A stretch of 64,000 bases of DNA from assembly GCF_003625475.1 (NCBI RefSeq), contig NZ_RAIQ01000004.1, positions 372,001-436,000 of the forward strand, written 5' to 3'. Both the position numbers and the translations under genes were made by a program. Under the pieces are notes generated by a model that searched no databases, was not told the origin of the DNA, and saw only the letters and a list, made by a program, of their open reading frames with translations. This document shows, piece by piece, positions 9,248 through 18,240 of this stretch. The stretch comes from Butyrivibrio sp. X503. Lineage in GTDB: Bacteria > Bacillota > Clostridia > Lachnospirales > Lachnospiraceae. Numbering within the stretch: the first letter of the stretch is position 1; each line of letters begins with the position of its first letter.

Positions 9248-9632
9248 GTAACTTGCTCCTAATAAAAAGTATCAGATATCCAATTCCTATCACCCAAGCA
9301 AGTAATACCAAATAAATGATATCCCATACTCCGGCAAATATTATTCCCATACCGGGGCCAAAATTCGGATCCTGCCTAAATGAATAATATAAAAGCTCAT
9401 ATAGCAAAGTCGATATTACCATACCTAAAATATTTAGCCCTATTACATATGGCATCATCTTGTTATAAGGCTGATACCCCTTACTCTTTATAATATCGAT
9501 CAAAAGAATAACAACAGTGACACTAAACGGAATTCCAATCGGCGGAACCGATATAATAATAGGAATCAGCCAGGCTATCAATATAATAAAATGTAATCTT
9601 TTTAAAACCTTATCATCCAACTTAAATGTCAT
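9240..9632 (-). CDS. small membrane protein, unknown
   Basis: 130 residues with four predicted membrane helices (about 14-32, 33-50, 62-82, 98-122) and short loops. No catalytic motif is visible. Its ATG overlaps the upstream stop (TAATG) with GAGGAG just before it, and its stop lies inside mazG, so three genes form a tight operon. Family not recognised. Confidence 0.65.
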   Translation of the reverse strand: MTFKLDDKVLKRLHFIILIAWLIPIIISVPPIGIPFSVTVVILLIDIIKSKGYQPYNKMMPYVIGLNILGMVISTLLYELLYYSFRQDPNFGPGMGIIFAGVWDIIYLVLLAWVIGIGYLILFIRSKLHE

Positions 9633-10012
9633 TACAGTTTAAGCTCCTCATACATCTGCGGATAGCCTTTTTTAAGTGCGGAGTTGTATTGTGTTGTTAT
9701 CTTACCGAAGTTAAGCCATGCGGTAAATCCAATTACCAAAGCAAGGACGACTATTACAACCGCATAAAAGATCAGCGTCATTTCAAGATTAACGACATTG
9801 GCCTTTCTCATATTCATTACCGATAATCCGAGCATAGATAAAATCATGACAGCACTTATTATAATTACCATGCGTGCCCATTTCTTTTTGGGAATTAAGT
9901 ATTCTTCAACATTCTTACGAAGCGCTTTGACATCTTGAAGATCCATCGCACCTTCTGAAAGAGCATTTCTTATTCCTTTACTCAGTGTCTTGTAATTTAG
10001 AGTAACTCTCAT
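9632..10012 (-). CDS. small membrane protein, unknown
   Basis: About 126 residues. A cytoplasmic amphipathic N-terminus (about 1-45) is followed by two membrane helices (about 48-68 and 80-102) and a short polar tail. The reading frame opens at 10033, but GAGAGG lies only 2 nt from the ATG at 10018 and 8 nt from the ATG at 10012, so 10012 is preferred. First gene of the operon ending in mazG. Function unknown. Confidence 0.6.
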   Translation of the reverse strand: MRVTLNYKTLSKGIRNALSEGAMDLQDVKALRKNVEEYLIPKKKWARMVIIISAVMILSMLGLSVMNMRKANVVNLEMTLIFYAVVIVVLALVIGFTAWLNFGKITTQYNSALKKGYPQMYEELKL

Positions 10013-10035
10013 ACTCATAACCTCTCTTATCATTC

Positions 10036-10082
10036 AAAAAATGAGGCTCCCATAAATACAAACGATCATGGGAACGCCTCAT
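10036..10082 (-). terminator. terminator after the first aldo/keto reductase
   Basis: ATGAGGC-TCCCAT and ATGGGA-ACGCCTCAT arms with a 14-nt loop, then six Ts on the minus strand. It isolates the 10106-11032 gene from the membrane-protein/mazG operon. Confidence 0.8.
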
Positions 10083-10105
10083 TTATTTTATCCTTTAACT
10101 CATGG

Positions 10106-11032
10106 TTATGGCAAGAATTTTCCGGATGCAAGATACAATGCATACCAATCGTGATGCGATAATTCGACCTTAGTCGCATCGCAAACATCCTTGATATGCT
10201 CGGGATTCATAGTGCCGATTATAGCCTGCATCTTGGCAGGATGGCGAAGGATCCAGGCAATTGCGATAGCTGTTTTTGATACGCCCTCGCGATCAGCCAG
10301 CTCTTCAAGTGCTTTGTTGAGCGCAGGGAACTCGGGATTGTCGATAAAGGTTCCCTTGAACATTCCAACCTGCAAAGGTGACCAAGCCTGGATCGTGATA
10401 TCCTTTAATCTGCAGTAATCAAGCGCACTTCCGTCTCGCATAAAAGACATATCGGTTGTCTTGTTGTTCATGTAAAGCTCTTGGTCTATGAACTGCGACT
10501 GCTCAAGTGAAAGCTGCACCTGATTGATAACTAGCGGCTGCTTCACACATTTTTTTAACAGCTCGATCTGCATCGGCATGAGATTACTTACACCGAAGTG
10601 ACGCACCTTGCCTTCACTTTCAAGCTTGTCAAAAGCCTCTGCGACTTCTTCGGGATCAAACAAAAGATCCGGTCTGTGCAAAAGAAGTGTATCAAGATAT
10701 TCAACTTGTAATCTGGATAAGATTCCGTCTACGGCTGAAAGAATAGCCTCTTTTGTCCAGTCAAATTCCTGTCTGTCGGGATAGATTCCGGTCTTACTCT
10801 GAATGTAGATGTCTTCTCTCTTAAGTCCCGTCAAAGGAAAAGCCTGCGCAAAACGCACTTCCGCATCTCCCGCCCCGTAGCAGGTTGCATGGTCAAAAAA
10901 ATTGATGCCGCACTCATATGCAGTTTTTATAACCTTTGCCGCTTCCTCTTTTGAAAGAGAAGGCATTCTCATGCAGCCCTGTATAATAGCGGACGCCTTC
11001 TGCGGTCCGTTTACGATGTCGATATATTTCAT
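10106..11032 (-). CDS. aldo/keto reductase, YdhF-like
   Basis: 308 residues, one AKR TIM barrel. Features: CGINFFDHATCYGAGDAE (about 39-56) with catalytic Asp and Tyr, the Lys in YIQSKTGI (about 85), LLHRPDL with the His, and a C-terminal NADPH site. Expected to reduce a carbonyl with NADPH. SD AAAGGATC 8 nt before the ATG. A second, more distant AKR gene lies 57 bp upstream. Substrate unknown. Confidence 0.88.
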   Translation of the reverse strand: MKYIDIVNGPQKASAIIQGCMRMPSLSKEEAAKVIKTAYECGINFFDHATCYGAGDAEVRFAQAFPLTGLKREDIYIQSKTGIYPDRQEFDWTKEAILSAVDGILSRLQVEYLDTLLLHRPDLLFDPEEVAEAFDKLESEGKVRHFGVSNLMPMQIELLKKCVKQPLVINQVQLSLEQSQFIDQELYMNNKTTDMSFMRDGSALDYCRLKDITIQAWSPLQVGMFKGTFIDNPEFPALNKALEELADREGVSKTAIAIAWILRHPAKMQAIIGTMNPEHIKDVCDATKVELSHHDWYALYLASGKFLP

Positions 11033-11089
11033 TTATGATCCTTTCGTTACCCCATCGGGGGATAAATTTTGGTAAAAAACGCGCTATGA

Positions 11090-11953
11090 TCAGAACGGTC
11101 TTGTATCGGGGTCGCTCTCGTATCCTACGCAGCCCTTGAGATCTGCGATAAGCTTAACATCGCTGTCTTCAAGCTCAAAATCAAACACCTTGAGATTCTC
11201 TTCTATCCTGTCCGCATGAACTGACTTAGGTAAGGGAAGGAATCCCATCTGAAGACTGAAACGAACGCATATCTGAGCGATGCTCTTTCCGTACTTTTCA
11301 GCGAGCTTTTTCATCTCGGGAACATCAAAGATCTGACCTGTTCCGAGAGGGCTGTAAGCTTCAAGGATCATTCCATGCTCTTTGCAATATGCCACAAGCT
11401 CATCCTGCGTTGCGCCGGGGCAAAGTCTTATCTGATTGACCATGGGTTTGATCTTTGCTGTCTTAAGAAGTGCCTCTATATGGTGCTGTCTGAAGTTGGA
11501 AATACCGATGGAACGGACCTTTCCTGACTCGTACAGCTCTTCCATTGCTCTCCAAGTCTCAGCATTAGCTTCTTCCCAGTGATCTCTGAACGCTGCGGGA
11601 TTGGGCCAGTGAATAAGAAGCATATCAACATAGTCAAAACCAAGCTTTTGTAATGATTCGTCAAAAGAGTTCTTGCAAAGAATATAGCTGTGCTTGTCAT
11701 TCCAGATCTTGGTAGTAACAAAGATATCCTCTCTCTTAAGTCCGTTATCTATAATTCCCATTCTGATGCCTTTTCCAACACCTTCTTCATTTCCGTATAC
11801 CTGAGCCGTATCAATATGGCGATAGCCGACTTTGATTGCATGCTCTACGCTGCTTACCGCAACATCTCCTTCGGGAGTCTGCCATGTTCCGAAGCCAATG
11901 CAGGGAACGCCGACACCGTTTGAAAGCTTATATACATCATTTTGGTTCTTCAT
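11090..11953 (-). CDS. aldo/keto reductase, 2,5-diketo-gluconate reductase-like
   Basis: 287 residues. Classic AKR signatures: GFGTWQTP, HIDTAQVYGNEEGVG (catalytic Asp and Tyr), VTTKIW (Lys) and LLIHWPNP (His), and SIGISNF. PLPKSVHADRIEEN is the NADPH-binding segment. It belongs to the AKR5/DkgA group rather than the YdhF group of its neighbour. GGAGG is 8 nt before the ATG. A promoter candidate lies about 120 nt upstream. No terminator separates it clearly from the next AKR gene, so both may be one transcript. Confidence 0.88.
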   Translation of the reverse strand: MKNQNDVYKLSNGVGVPCIGFGTWQTPEGDVAVSSVEHAIKVGYRHIDTAQVYGNEEGVGKGIRMGIIDNGLKREDIFVTTKIWNDKHSYILCKNSFDESLQKLGFDYVDMLLIHWPNPAAFRDHWEEANAETWRAMEELYESGKVRSIGISNFRQHHIEALLKTAKIKPMVNQIRLCPGATQDELVAYCKEHGMILEAYSPLGTGQIFDVPEMKKLAEKYGKSIAQICVRFSLQMGFLPLPKSVHADRIEENLKVFDFELEDSDVKLIADLKGCVGYESDPDTRPF

Positions 11954-12075
11954 ATTTTTACCTCCGCAAAAATGCGATTAAAACTCGCACCGAGCGTGTT
12001 TCTAAAAAACACTTTGTATGCACGATGCACTGCCATTGTCTTTTTTATTTTACCATCTTCGGTGATAAGGCACTT

Positions 12076-12102
12076 ATTATATTTCGCACTATGTACTGTC
12101 AA
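12076..12102 (-). promoter_or_regulatory. candidate promoter for the aldo/keto reductase genes
   Basis: Minus strand TTGACA (12102-12097) and TATAAT (12081-12076), both perfect hexamers, but with a short 15-bp spacer. It predicts a leader of about 115 nt. Confidence 0.45.
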
Positions 12103-12132
12103 ATTCCGACCTTCATCTTTCAATTCGCCCGC

Positions 12133-12163
12133 AAAAAAAAAGACCGCTGATATTACTCAGCGG
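12133..12163 (-). terminator. terminator after araA
   Basis: CCGCTGA/TCAGCGG stem with a 6-nt loop followed on the minus strand by a run of nine Ts, about 60 bp past the araA stop. Confidence 0.9.
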
Positions 12164-12220
12164 CCCCCTAGGAAAAAATGCTTTTATGTGGATATAAAAG
12201 AGAATGTCATTAGCTGCTTT

Positions 12221-13717
12221 TTATCTGTAGAATACTTCTCCCAGCTTAAGGTCTTTCTTGAATGCGGGAATAGTCGTATTCTTGTCGATGATAACTGCTT
12301 CGATGTCCATCATCTCAGCCCAATCTGCCATCTGCTCAACCGTAAGGTCATATGAGAAAGCAGTGTGATGAGCTCCGCCTGCAAGGATCCAAGCCTCAGC
12401 ACCGGTATAAAGATCCGGATAAGGTGTCCAGAAGTTGGTTGCTACGGGAAGATTAGGCATAGCCTTCTCTGTCTTTTTACACTCAACCTCGTTGATGATG
12501 AGACGGAATCTGTTGCCAAGATCGATAAGTGATGTGGCAACACCCTTTCCTTCCTTGGATGTGAATACAAGTCTTGCGGGATCTTCTCTGTTGCCCATTG
12601 AAAGAGGCTTAACCCTGATGCTGATAGGTCCTTCTGCGATAGTCGGGCAGATCTCAAGCATGTGAGCTTCGAGAATACCCTCTTTTCCTCTTACAAGGTT
12701 GTATGTATAATCCTCAAGCATTGAAGTACCCTTGGCGTTCTTCATGCCTGCAGTCATGATCTTCATAAGGCGAACCATGGCAGCAACCTTCCAGTCGCCC
12801 TCTGCACCGAAGCCGTAGCCTTTTTCCATAAGTCTCTGAATTGCAAGACCGGGAAGCTGGCCGAGTGCGCCGAGATCTCCGAAGTGAGTAACGATCGCCT
12901 GATAGTTCTTTTCCTCAAGAAATCTCTCAAAGCCAAGCTCGATCTGCGCCTGAACCGCAACGTGTTTCTTGAACTCTTCGGGATCTCTTCCGTCGAGAAC
13001 GATCTGATATTTGTCATAGTACTCGTCGAGAAGTGCGTTCACGTCTGAAGCGCTTACTGCTGCTACGCTGTCTGCGATCTCGTTAACGGGATAAGTATCA
13101 ACTTCCCAACCAAACTTGATCTGAGCCTCAACCTTATCGCCCTCTGTAACCGCAACGTTTCTCATGTTGTCGGCAACTCTCATAACTCTGATGTGGCTTG
13201 ACTCCATGATACCTACGGCTGTTCTCATCCAGGAAGCGATTCTCTCTCGTACTTCGTTATCCTTCCAATATCCTGCGATGACTTTACGCTCAATTCTCAT
13301 GCGGCTTACGATGTGTCCGTACTCTCTGTCGCCGTGAGCAGCCTGGTTCTCGTTCATGAAATCCATGTCGATCGTATCGTAAGGAATTTCCTCATTGTAC
13401 TGCGTGTGCAGGTGCAAAAGAGGTTTTCTAAACTCCTGAAGTCCGAGTATCCAGGACTTTGCAGGTGAAAATGTGTGCATCCATGTAATGACACCCGCGC
13501 AGGCCTCATCTGCATTGGCCTCGTTAAAGGTCTGTCTTATCAGCTGATTGGTGATAAGTACAGGTTTCCATACAACTTCGTAAGGGAGAATTCCCGATTT
13601 GTTGAGCTCGTCCACAATCTCTTTAGAGTGCTCTGCAACGTGCTTTAAAACCTCATCCCCATACAGGTCCTGAGAGCCTGTACAAAACCAAAACTTGTAC
13701 GCTTTTGTCTGAATCAT
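12221..13717 (-). CDS. araA: L-arabinose isomerase
   Basis: 498 residues, full family length. It opens with the AraA signature FWFCTGSQDLYGDE. GYGFGAEGDWKVAA and the SMLEDYTYN region carry the metal-binding glutamates, and HHTAFSYDLT near the C-terminus carries a metal-binding histidine. It converts L-arabinose to L-ribulose in the cytoplasm. SD AAGGAGGG is ideally placed. araB and araD are not in the window. An AraR-type operator lies about 100 bp upstream, so arabinose induction by release of AraR is likely. Confidence 0.97.
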   Translation of the reverse strand: MIQTKAYKFWFCTGSQDLYGDEVLKHVAEHSKEIVDELNKSGILPYEVVWKPVLITNQLIRQTFNEANADEACAGVITWMHTFSPAKSWILGLQEFRKPLLHLHTQYNEEIPYDTIDMDFMNENQAAHGDREYGHIVSRMRIERKVIAGYWKDNEVRERIASWMRTAVGIMESSHIRVMRVADNMRNVAVTEGDKVEAQIKFGWEVDTYPVNEIADSVAAVSASDVNALLDEYYDKYQIVLDGRDPEEFKKHVAVQAQIELGFERFLEEKNYQAIVTHFGDLGALGQLPGLAIQRLMEKGYGFGAEGDWKVAAMVRLMKIMTAGMKNAKGTSMLEDYTYNLVRGKEGILEAHMLEICPTIAEGPISIRVKPLSMGNREDPARLVFTSKEGKGVATSLIDLGNRFRLIINEVECKKTEKAMPNLPVATNFWTPYPDLYTGAEAWILAGGAHHTAFSYDLTVEQMADWAEMMDIEAVIIDKNTTIPAFKKDLKLGEVFYR

Positions 13718-13802
13718 TCTATAACCCTCCTTAAAACATTAATACCCCATGTATCGCTATTTTTCCCTTCTCTAAAAAAGCCGATACATTTACATGCTTT
13801 CA

Positions 13803-13831
13803 TTTTCAAACTTGTACGTACGAGTGGTCAA
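13803..13831 (-). promoter_or_regulatory. AraR-type operator within the araA promoter
   Basis: ACTTGTACGTACGAGT (13810-13825) is a near-perfect palindrome closely resembling the B. subtilis AraR box with its TTGTACGTACAA core. On the minus strand it abuts TTGACC (13831-13826) and fills the 17-bp spacer before TGAAAA (13808-13803), so a bound repressor would block polymerase. A related half site, ACTTGTAC, lies at about 13693-13700 inside the first codons of araA. Confidence 0.7.
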
Positions 13832-13886
13832 GTTGTAGGTAATAAAGAAAAAAAGCGGTCAATACAAAGCAAGATTTCGCCTCCTC

Positions 13887-14071
13887 GGCATGCATATCAA
13901 GTTTTTCACTCCATATACATGCTTATTTTTCAGGTTTTTTCGATATTTCAAACACATTACAGGTATTTTTTAAGAGTTGACGACATGCCATATGGGCAAA
14001 ATCCTAGATATACATGCTTTTTTGCATTTTTCCGGCATGCCTACAGACAAAAAAGCTTGATAGACATGTCT
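13887..14071. repeat. array of RCATGY motifs in the araA-araR gap
   Basis: The 500-bp gap 13718-14219 holds no credible gene. Besides the operator it carries six RCATGY sites at 13888, 13917, 13983, 14012, 14035 and 14064; the last sits in the palindrome AGACATGTCT. The first two are the ends of a 37-nt block (CGGCATGCATAT ... ATACATGC) that can fold as an 11-bp imperfect hairpin. The same block with identical spacing occurs at 61709-61745. Function unknown. Confidence 0.45.
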
Positions 14072-14219
14072 GTTGTCGATATTACGTTTATTTTTTGCAA
14101 TCATCTGCCATTCCTAACACTTATGCAATCATCTGCCAGATTATCTTTTTTATTGCTTTCGTTCCACAAAAAAGCAAGCCCGGCGAGCATCTGGCTCCAC
14201 CGGACTCGGTCTTTAAAAA

Positions 14220-15314
14220 TTATCTTTTTATACATGAATTGCCGATCACGAGCTCGGGCTCGACGACAATTCTTTTTTCCACTTCTTCGCCTCGGATCAT
14301 CTTAAGCAGCATCTGTGCGGCGATCTTGCCTAGCTCCTGCTGCGGATGAACGATCGTAGTAAGCGTTATGTCGGTGTTTGCAGCCGTTTGCGAGTTGTCA
14401 TATCCCGTTACGGATATATCCTGCGGGACCTTTAGGCCCAGCTCGCGGATTGCCTTTATCAGATGAAACGCTATCTGGTCGTTGTACGCGACGATCGCAT
14501 CAACCTTTTTTCCGCTCTTTATCATCTTCTGAAGATTTGTGTACGGATGAACCGCGCGGTCCTCAGTGTAGAACCAGATGACATTCTCGGGGTCGTAGGT
14601 AAGTCCCGCATTGGCAAGCGCCTTGGCATAGCCCTTGTGCCTGTTCTGCCCCTGCGTATCATCGCTCTTGAAAACGCCGATGATGTTCTTGTGCCCTTGG
14701 CTTATCAGATATCCCGTCAAAAGATATGCACCCTTTTCGTCATCCATGATAACGTGAGGCTTATCCTCCATTACCGAATACGCACCCTGGATAAAGATAT
14801 AAGGAATGCCGTATTTATCAAGCTTGTCATAGAGATATTTGTGCTTGCAAAAGACATTGCTCTTACTTGGTTCAACTATGATACCGTCTATATTTTTCTC
14901 AATAAGCTCCTCAAGACACTTGATCTCGCGAGTCCTTGAGTTATTCGTATTCTTAAGCACAATGCTGTAGCCGTTTTCAGAAAGGACAGAATCAATTCCG
15001 CTTATAACCTTTGGAAAAATATAATCCGAAAGATAGGTCATCACAACCGCGATGTCCTTGGAATCCTTCTTAAACCTCGATGCGTCTGAGCAGTACGTTC
15101 CGCTGCCCTGAACCGCATAGACAAAGCCCTCATTTACAAGATCCGAAATAGCCTTCCTGACAGTCTGACGACTTACGCCATACTGCTTGGAAAGTACATT
15201 CTCGGAAGGCATCTTTTCCCCGGGCTTTATCTTCTCCTCAAGGATAAGTGCCTTAAGCTCTTCTTCTATCTGATTATATTTAAGTGACCCTGATCTATCT
15301 CTCTTGTCTGTCAT
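14220..15314 (-). CDS. araR: arabinose-type repressor, GntR HTH with LacI-like sensor
   Basis: 364 residues. An N-terminal GntR winged HTH (about 10-78; KMPSENVLSKQYGVSRQTVR and GSGTY) is fused to a LacI/GalR-type periplasmic-binding-like domain (about 85-364; ISVTGYDNSQTA, LTTIVHPQQELG). This fusion is the hallmark of AraR. With araA next door and an AraR-like operator between them, AraR is the most likely identity. The start overlaps the upstream permease gene by 20 nt and has only a weak ribosome binding site, so it may be partly read from the ABC operon. Confidence 0.85.
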   Translation of the reverse strand: MTDKRDRSGSLKYNQIEEELKALILEEKIKPGEKMPSENVLSKQYGVSRQTVRKAISDLVNEGFVYAVQGSGTYCSDASRFKKDSKDIAVVMTYLSDYIFPKVISGIDSVLSENGYSIVLKNTNNSRTREIKCLEELIEKNIDGIIVEPSKSNVFCKHKYLYDKLDKYGIPYIFIQGAYSVMEDKPHVIMDDEKGAYLLTGYLISQGHKNIIGVFKSDDTQGQNRHKGYAKALANAGLTYDPENVIWFYTEDRAVHPYTNLQKMIKSGKKVDAIVAYNDQIAFHLIKAIRELGLKVPQDISVTGYDNSQTAANTDITLTTIVHPQQELGKIAAQMLLKMIRGEEVEKRIVVEPELVIGNSCIKR

Positions 15315-16419
15315 AAATGAATCTTCCCGCCGCTATAAAGATGATGGCAAATAGGATATACATAAACGGTGCAAAATCCCAAGCTGTAAAATATCTTCCA
15401 AACAGCTTCACCAATCTGTATTCGTATACTATTCTATCATCAATCAGCGTATGTGGGAGCCATTGAATAAATTGTTGTGCTGCTCTCATTTTAAACGGAA
15501 GCGTTGATGCAAGGATCACATTAACAAACCACACTCCAAGGGATACTCCCATTACCGCCAATGCATTTTTTAATGTCTGTGACAAAAAGAGTGTAAATGC
15601 AGCTATCAGAACACTTCCCGTCATAATAAGTTTGGTCAGCATCCACAAATGCTCTTTTAACGTAAGACTGACGGATGTATATGCGTAATTATAATTTACG
15701 GGAAGATCAAGATAGTATGTGCCCCATCTGATAAAGAAATAGCCCAAAAATGAAGCTACTATCACCGCCGTTCCAACGATCGCAAAGCTCATACCCGCAA
15801 GTACTTTGGCGTAATACGTCCTCTTATCGCCGTTCTTACTAGCTCTTACAATAGGATCGGTTTTGTTTTGATGCTCTGCGGCAAATACAGCCGCAAGTCC
15901 CATGGGGATCAGGAAAAGAAATATCACGATCCTCAGATCGCAAAGCCCCAAAGTTATTCCGAATGAATAGAGCGGATCGTACCATGTACCCGGATAGTCT
16001 ATATTATCCTGTTTTTTCTCCCAGTATTCACATTCTCCGGAGGTTAAAAGGCTCATTTCCTTTGCTTCCTGAATACTGTCATTTCTGTCTTTTTCCAGAG
16101 CATCCACAGTAAGATTATTAATATCCCCTTTGCTTCGAGCCCAGGAAACAAGGTTCTCATAGGTTGGATCGACCTTATCCCACTCTCCGTATTCGTTTAT
16201 ATTTTCTTTTATCTCTTCAAGGAGACTGTCATCGATCACTCTTCCTTCTATCTTCTTGAACTGCTCTCTTTCCTTGGCAGTAGCATTTCCCGAGATTTCT
16301 CCCTCTCCGACAACAAAGGTTGCTATCACCATGATCAGAAAGGTGATCATGGCAACTTTATTCTTAAGTATCTTTTTTAACTCAAAAAGATACAACGTTC
16401 CAAAATAGTTGTTTCTCAT
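15295..16419 (-). CDS. ABC transporter permease, ABC-2 type
   Basis: 374 residues. An N-terminal helix (about 22-38), a large extracytoplasmic loop to about 155, then five more helices to the end. It is a clear paralog of the next gene upstream: shared FGTLYLFELKKIL start, HQNKTDPI(V/L)RASK, GDKRTYYAK and YDRQER-like ends. The two probably form a heterodimeric channel with the ATPase at 17548-18240. Bacitracin- or lantibiotic-type efflux is a family-based guess. Its stop lies inside the araR coding region. Confidence 0.8.
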   Translation of the reverse strand: MRNNYFGTLYLFELKKILKNKVAMITFLIMVIATFVVGEGEISGNATAKEREQFKKIEGRVIDDSLLEEIKENINEYGEWDKVDPTYENLVSWARSKGDINNLTVDALEKDRNDSIQEAKEMSLLTSGECEYWEKKQDNIDYPGTWYDPLYSFGITLGLCDLRIVIFLFLIPMGLAAVFAAEHQNKTDPIVRASKNGDKRTYYAKVLAGMSFAIVGTAVIVASFLGYFFIRWGTYYLDLPVNYNYAYTSVSLTLKEHLWMLTKLIMTGSVLIAAFTLFLSQTLKNALAVMGVSLGVWFVNVILASTLPFKMRAAQQFIQWLPHTLIDDRIVYEYRLVKLFGRYFTAWDFAPFMYILFAIIFIAAGRFIYDRQER

Positions 16420-16422
16420 AAT

Positions 16423-17538
16423 TTATCTCTCTTGCCTTCCATAAACAATTCTTCCAAGCGTTAAAAACAATATCCCCAATAAAATGTACATGACAGGTGC
16501 ATAATCAAATATTGTAAAATATCTTCCGAAGATATTGACCAAACGGTATTCTTTTCCAATATCGGTAGCGACTACCATGTAGGGCAACGAGCTTATAAAC
16601 TGCGATAAGGGACGGAACTTAACTACTACATTAAGAAGAGCACACAAAAACCAAAAACCAAACATCGCGCCCAGTACAGCAAATGCATTTTTAAATGTCT
16701 GAGATAAAAACATAGTCATTGTCGATAACATAACGCAGGATGCGATCATGATCATAACCATCCTTATAAGCAGTTCTTTTGCTGTCATATCGATAAGCAA
16801 AAAAGGATCCACCAATAGTGTCGATATACCAAGACAATCTGTTCCGTATCTGATAGCCATATAAGCCAACGCGATACCGATCACAAATAACATGCTTACT
16901 ACTGCGTATGTTATTCCTGCGAGCATCTTGGCATAATAAGTTCTCTTATCGCCGAACTTACTTGCCCTTATCAAAGGATCGGTTTTATGCTGATACTCCA
17001 TGGCAAATACAACCGCAACGCCCATTGGGAGCAGAAAAAGAATGGCGAATAAAAACAAATTGCTCGTTGCATGAATATATCCTTTGGCATCCATGTTATC
17101 GTGCCACACCCCGGGAAAATCAACGTCGCTTTTTTCTTTCCAGTATTGAAGCTCTCCTTCAGAAAGCTTTTCATCAAGCATATATTGCTCTATTACTGAA
17201 TCTCTGACCTGTGAAAGTTTGTAAACGGTCAGATCTTCGGGAATAACAGTTCCCCAGATCCAAGCAACCCACCGGTTCAGATTTCTGTATGTATGCGGCG
17301 ATTCATTTTCACCTTCCGGATTATCCACCATTTCCTTTATAAGAGTATCATCTATTGTTCTGCCTTCTATCTTACCCAGTTCATTCTGAGCATATATATC
17401 CGCATTATCCCCCATCTCGCTTTCGACATTGATAAAGCCCACTATGAGCAGGATAAAAAACGTGATCACTGCAACTTTGGATTTTAGTATTTTCTTTAAT
17501 TCAAAAAGATACAAGGTCCCAAAACATTTATTTTTCAT
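16423..17538 (-). CDS. ABC transporter permease, ABC-2 type (paralog)
   Basis: 371 residues with the same topology as the following gene and strong similarity along its length (FGTLYLFELKKILKSKVA, YQHKTDPLIRASKFGDKRTYYAKMLAG). Only 3 bp separate the two stops and starts, and 9 bp separate it from the ATPase gene. This points to gene duplication giving two channel subunits. Confidence 0.8.
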   Translation of the reverse strand: MKNKCFGTLYLFELKKILKSKVAVITFFILLIVGFINVESEMGDNADIYAQNELGKIEGRTIDDTLIKEMVDNPEGENESPHTYRNLNRWVAWIWGTVIPEDLTVYKLSQVRDSVIEQYMLDEKLSEGELQYWKEKSDVDFPGVWHDNMDAKGYIHATSNLFLFAILFLLPMGVAVVFAMEYQHKTDPLIRASKFGDKRTYYAKMLAGITYAVVSMLFVIGIALAYMAIRYGTDCLGISTLLVDPFLLIDMTAKELLIRMVMIMIASCVMLSTMTMFLSQTFKNAFAVLGAMFGFWFLCALLNVVVKFRPLSQFISSLPYMVVATDIGKEYRLVNIFGRYFTIFDYAPVMYILLGILFLTLGRIVYGRQER

Positions 17539-17547
17539 ACCCTTCTC

Positions 17548-18240
17548 CTACTCCTCTATCTTCTCAAGATAAAAATCTTCGAGTTTGCCATCCATACCTT
17601 TACCGTCTCCCTGCCAGATGATCTGTCCCGACCTCATAATGAGAATCCTGTCGGCGATATCCTCCACATCTGAAACAATGTGGGTGGAAAGAAGCACAAC
17701 TGTGGTCTTTCCAAGTTCCTCAATAAGCTTCCTAAAGCGCACTCTCTCTTTTGGATCAAGGCCTACTGTGGGCTCGTCCAATACAAGGAGCTCAGGTCTG
17801 TTTATAAGAGCCTGGGCAATGCCGAGACGTCTTTTCATACCGCCGGAGTACTTTCCGATCTTCTTTTTTGCATCTTCTTTGAGTCCCACGATCTCAAGGA
17901 GTTCCTCTGTTCTTGCCTTGGCAGCCTTCTTATCAAGGCCCTTAAGGGCGCAGAAATACATAAGGAACTCTCTTCCGGTGAACTCGGGATAATAACCGAA
18001 TTCCTGCGGAAGATATCCAAGGATATTCCTGTATTCTTCGGTGTTAACGGAAGCGTTGTCGTAGCGCACCTCTCCGCTTGTGGGCGCTAAGATACCACAT
18101 ATCATCCTCATAAGCGTGGTCTTTCCTGCGCCGTTCTCACCAAGAAGCCCCGTTACGCCTTTTTCCAATTTGAAATCAAGTCTGTCCACAGCGATCTTGT
18201 TCTTAAACTGCTTAGTCAGCCTATCTACTTTTAATTCCAT
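17548..18240 (-). CDS. ABC transporter ATP-binding protein
   Basis: 230 residues, complete ATPase: Walker A GENGAGKTT (about 34-42), Q-loop LPQEFGYYP, signature YSGGMKRRLGIAQAL, Walker B LLVLDEPTVGLDP and H-loop STHIVSD. Sequence type is that of multidrug or antimicrobial-peptide exporters. Its SD GGAGG lies within the end of the preceding membrane-protein gene (10-nt overlap). Powers the two permeases that follow. Confidence 0.92.
   Translation of the reverse strand: MELKVDRLTKQFKNKIAVDRLDFKLEKGVTGLLGENGAGKTTLMRMICGILAPTSGEVRYDNASVNTEEYRNILGYLPQEFGYYPEFTGREFLMYFCALKGLDKKAAKARTEELLEIVGLKEDAKKKIGKYSGGMKRRLGIAQALINRPELLVLDEPTVGLDPKERVRFRKLIEELGKTTVVLLSTHIVSDVEDIADRILIMRSGQIIWQGDGKGMDGKLEDFYLEKIEE

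Noticed and set aside
13919-14305. Plus-strand open frame in the araA-araR gap
   Set aside because: No ribosome binding site, low-complexity Phe/Leu/Ser composition, and it runs antisense into araR.
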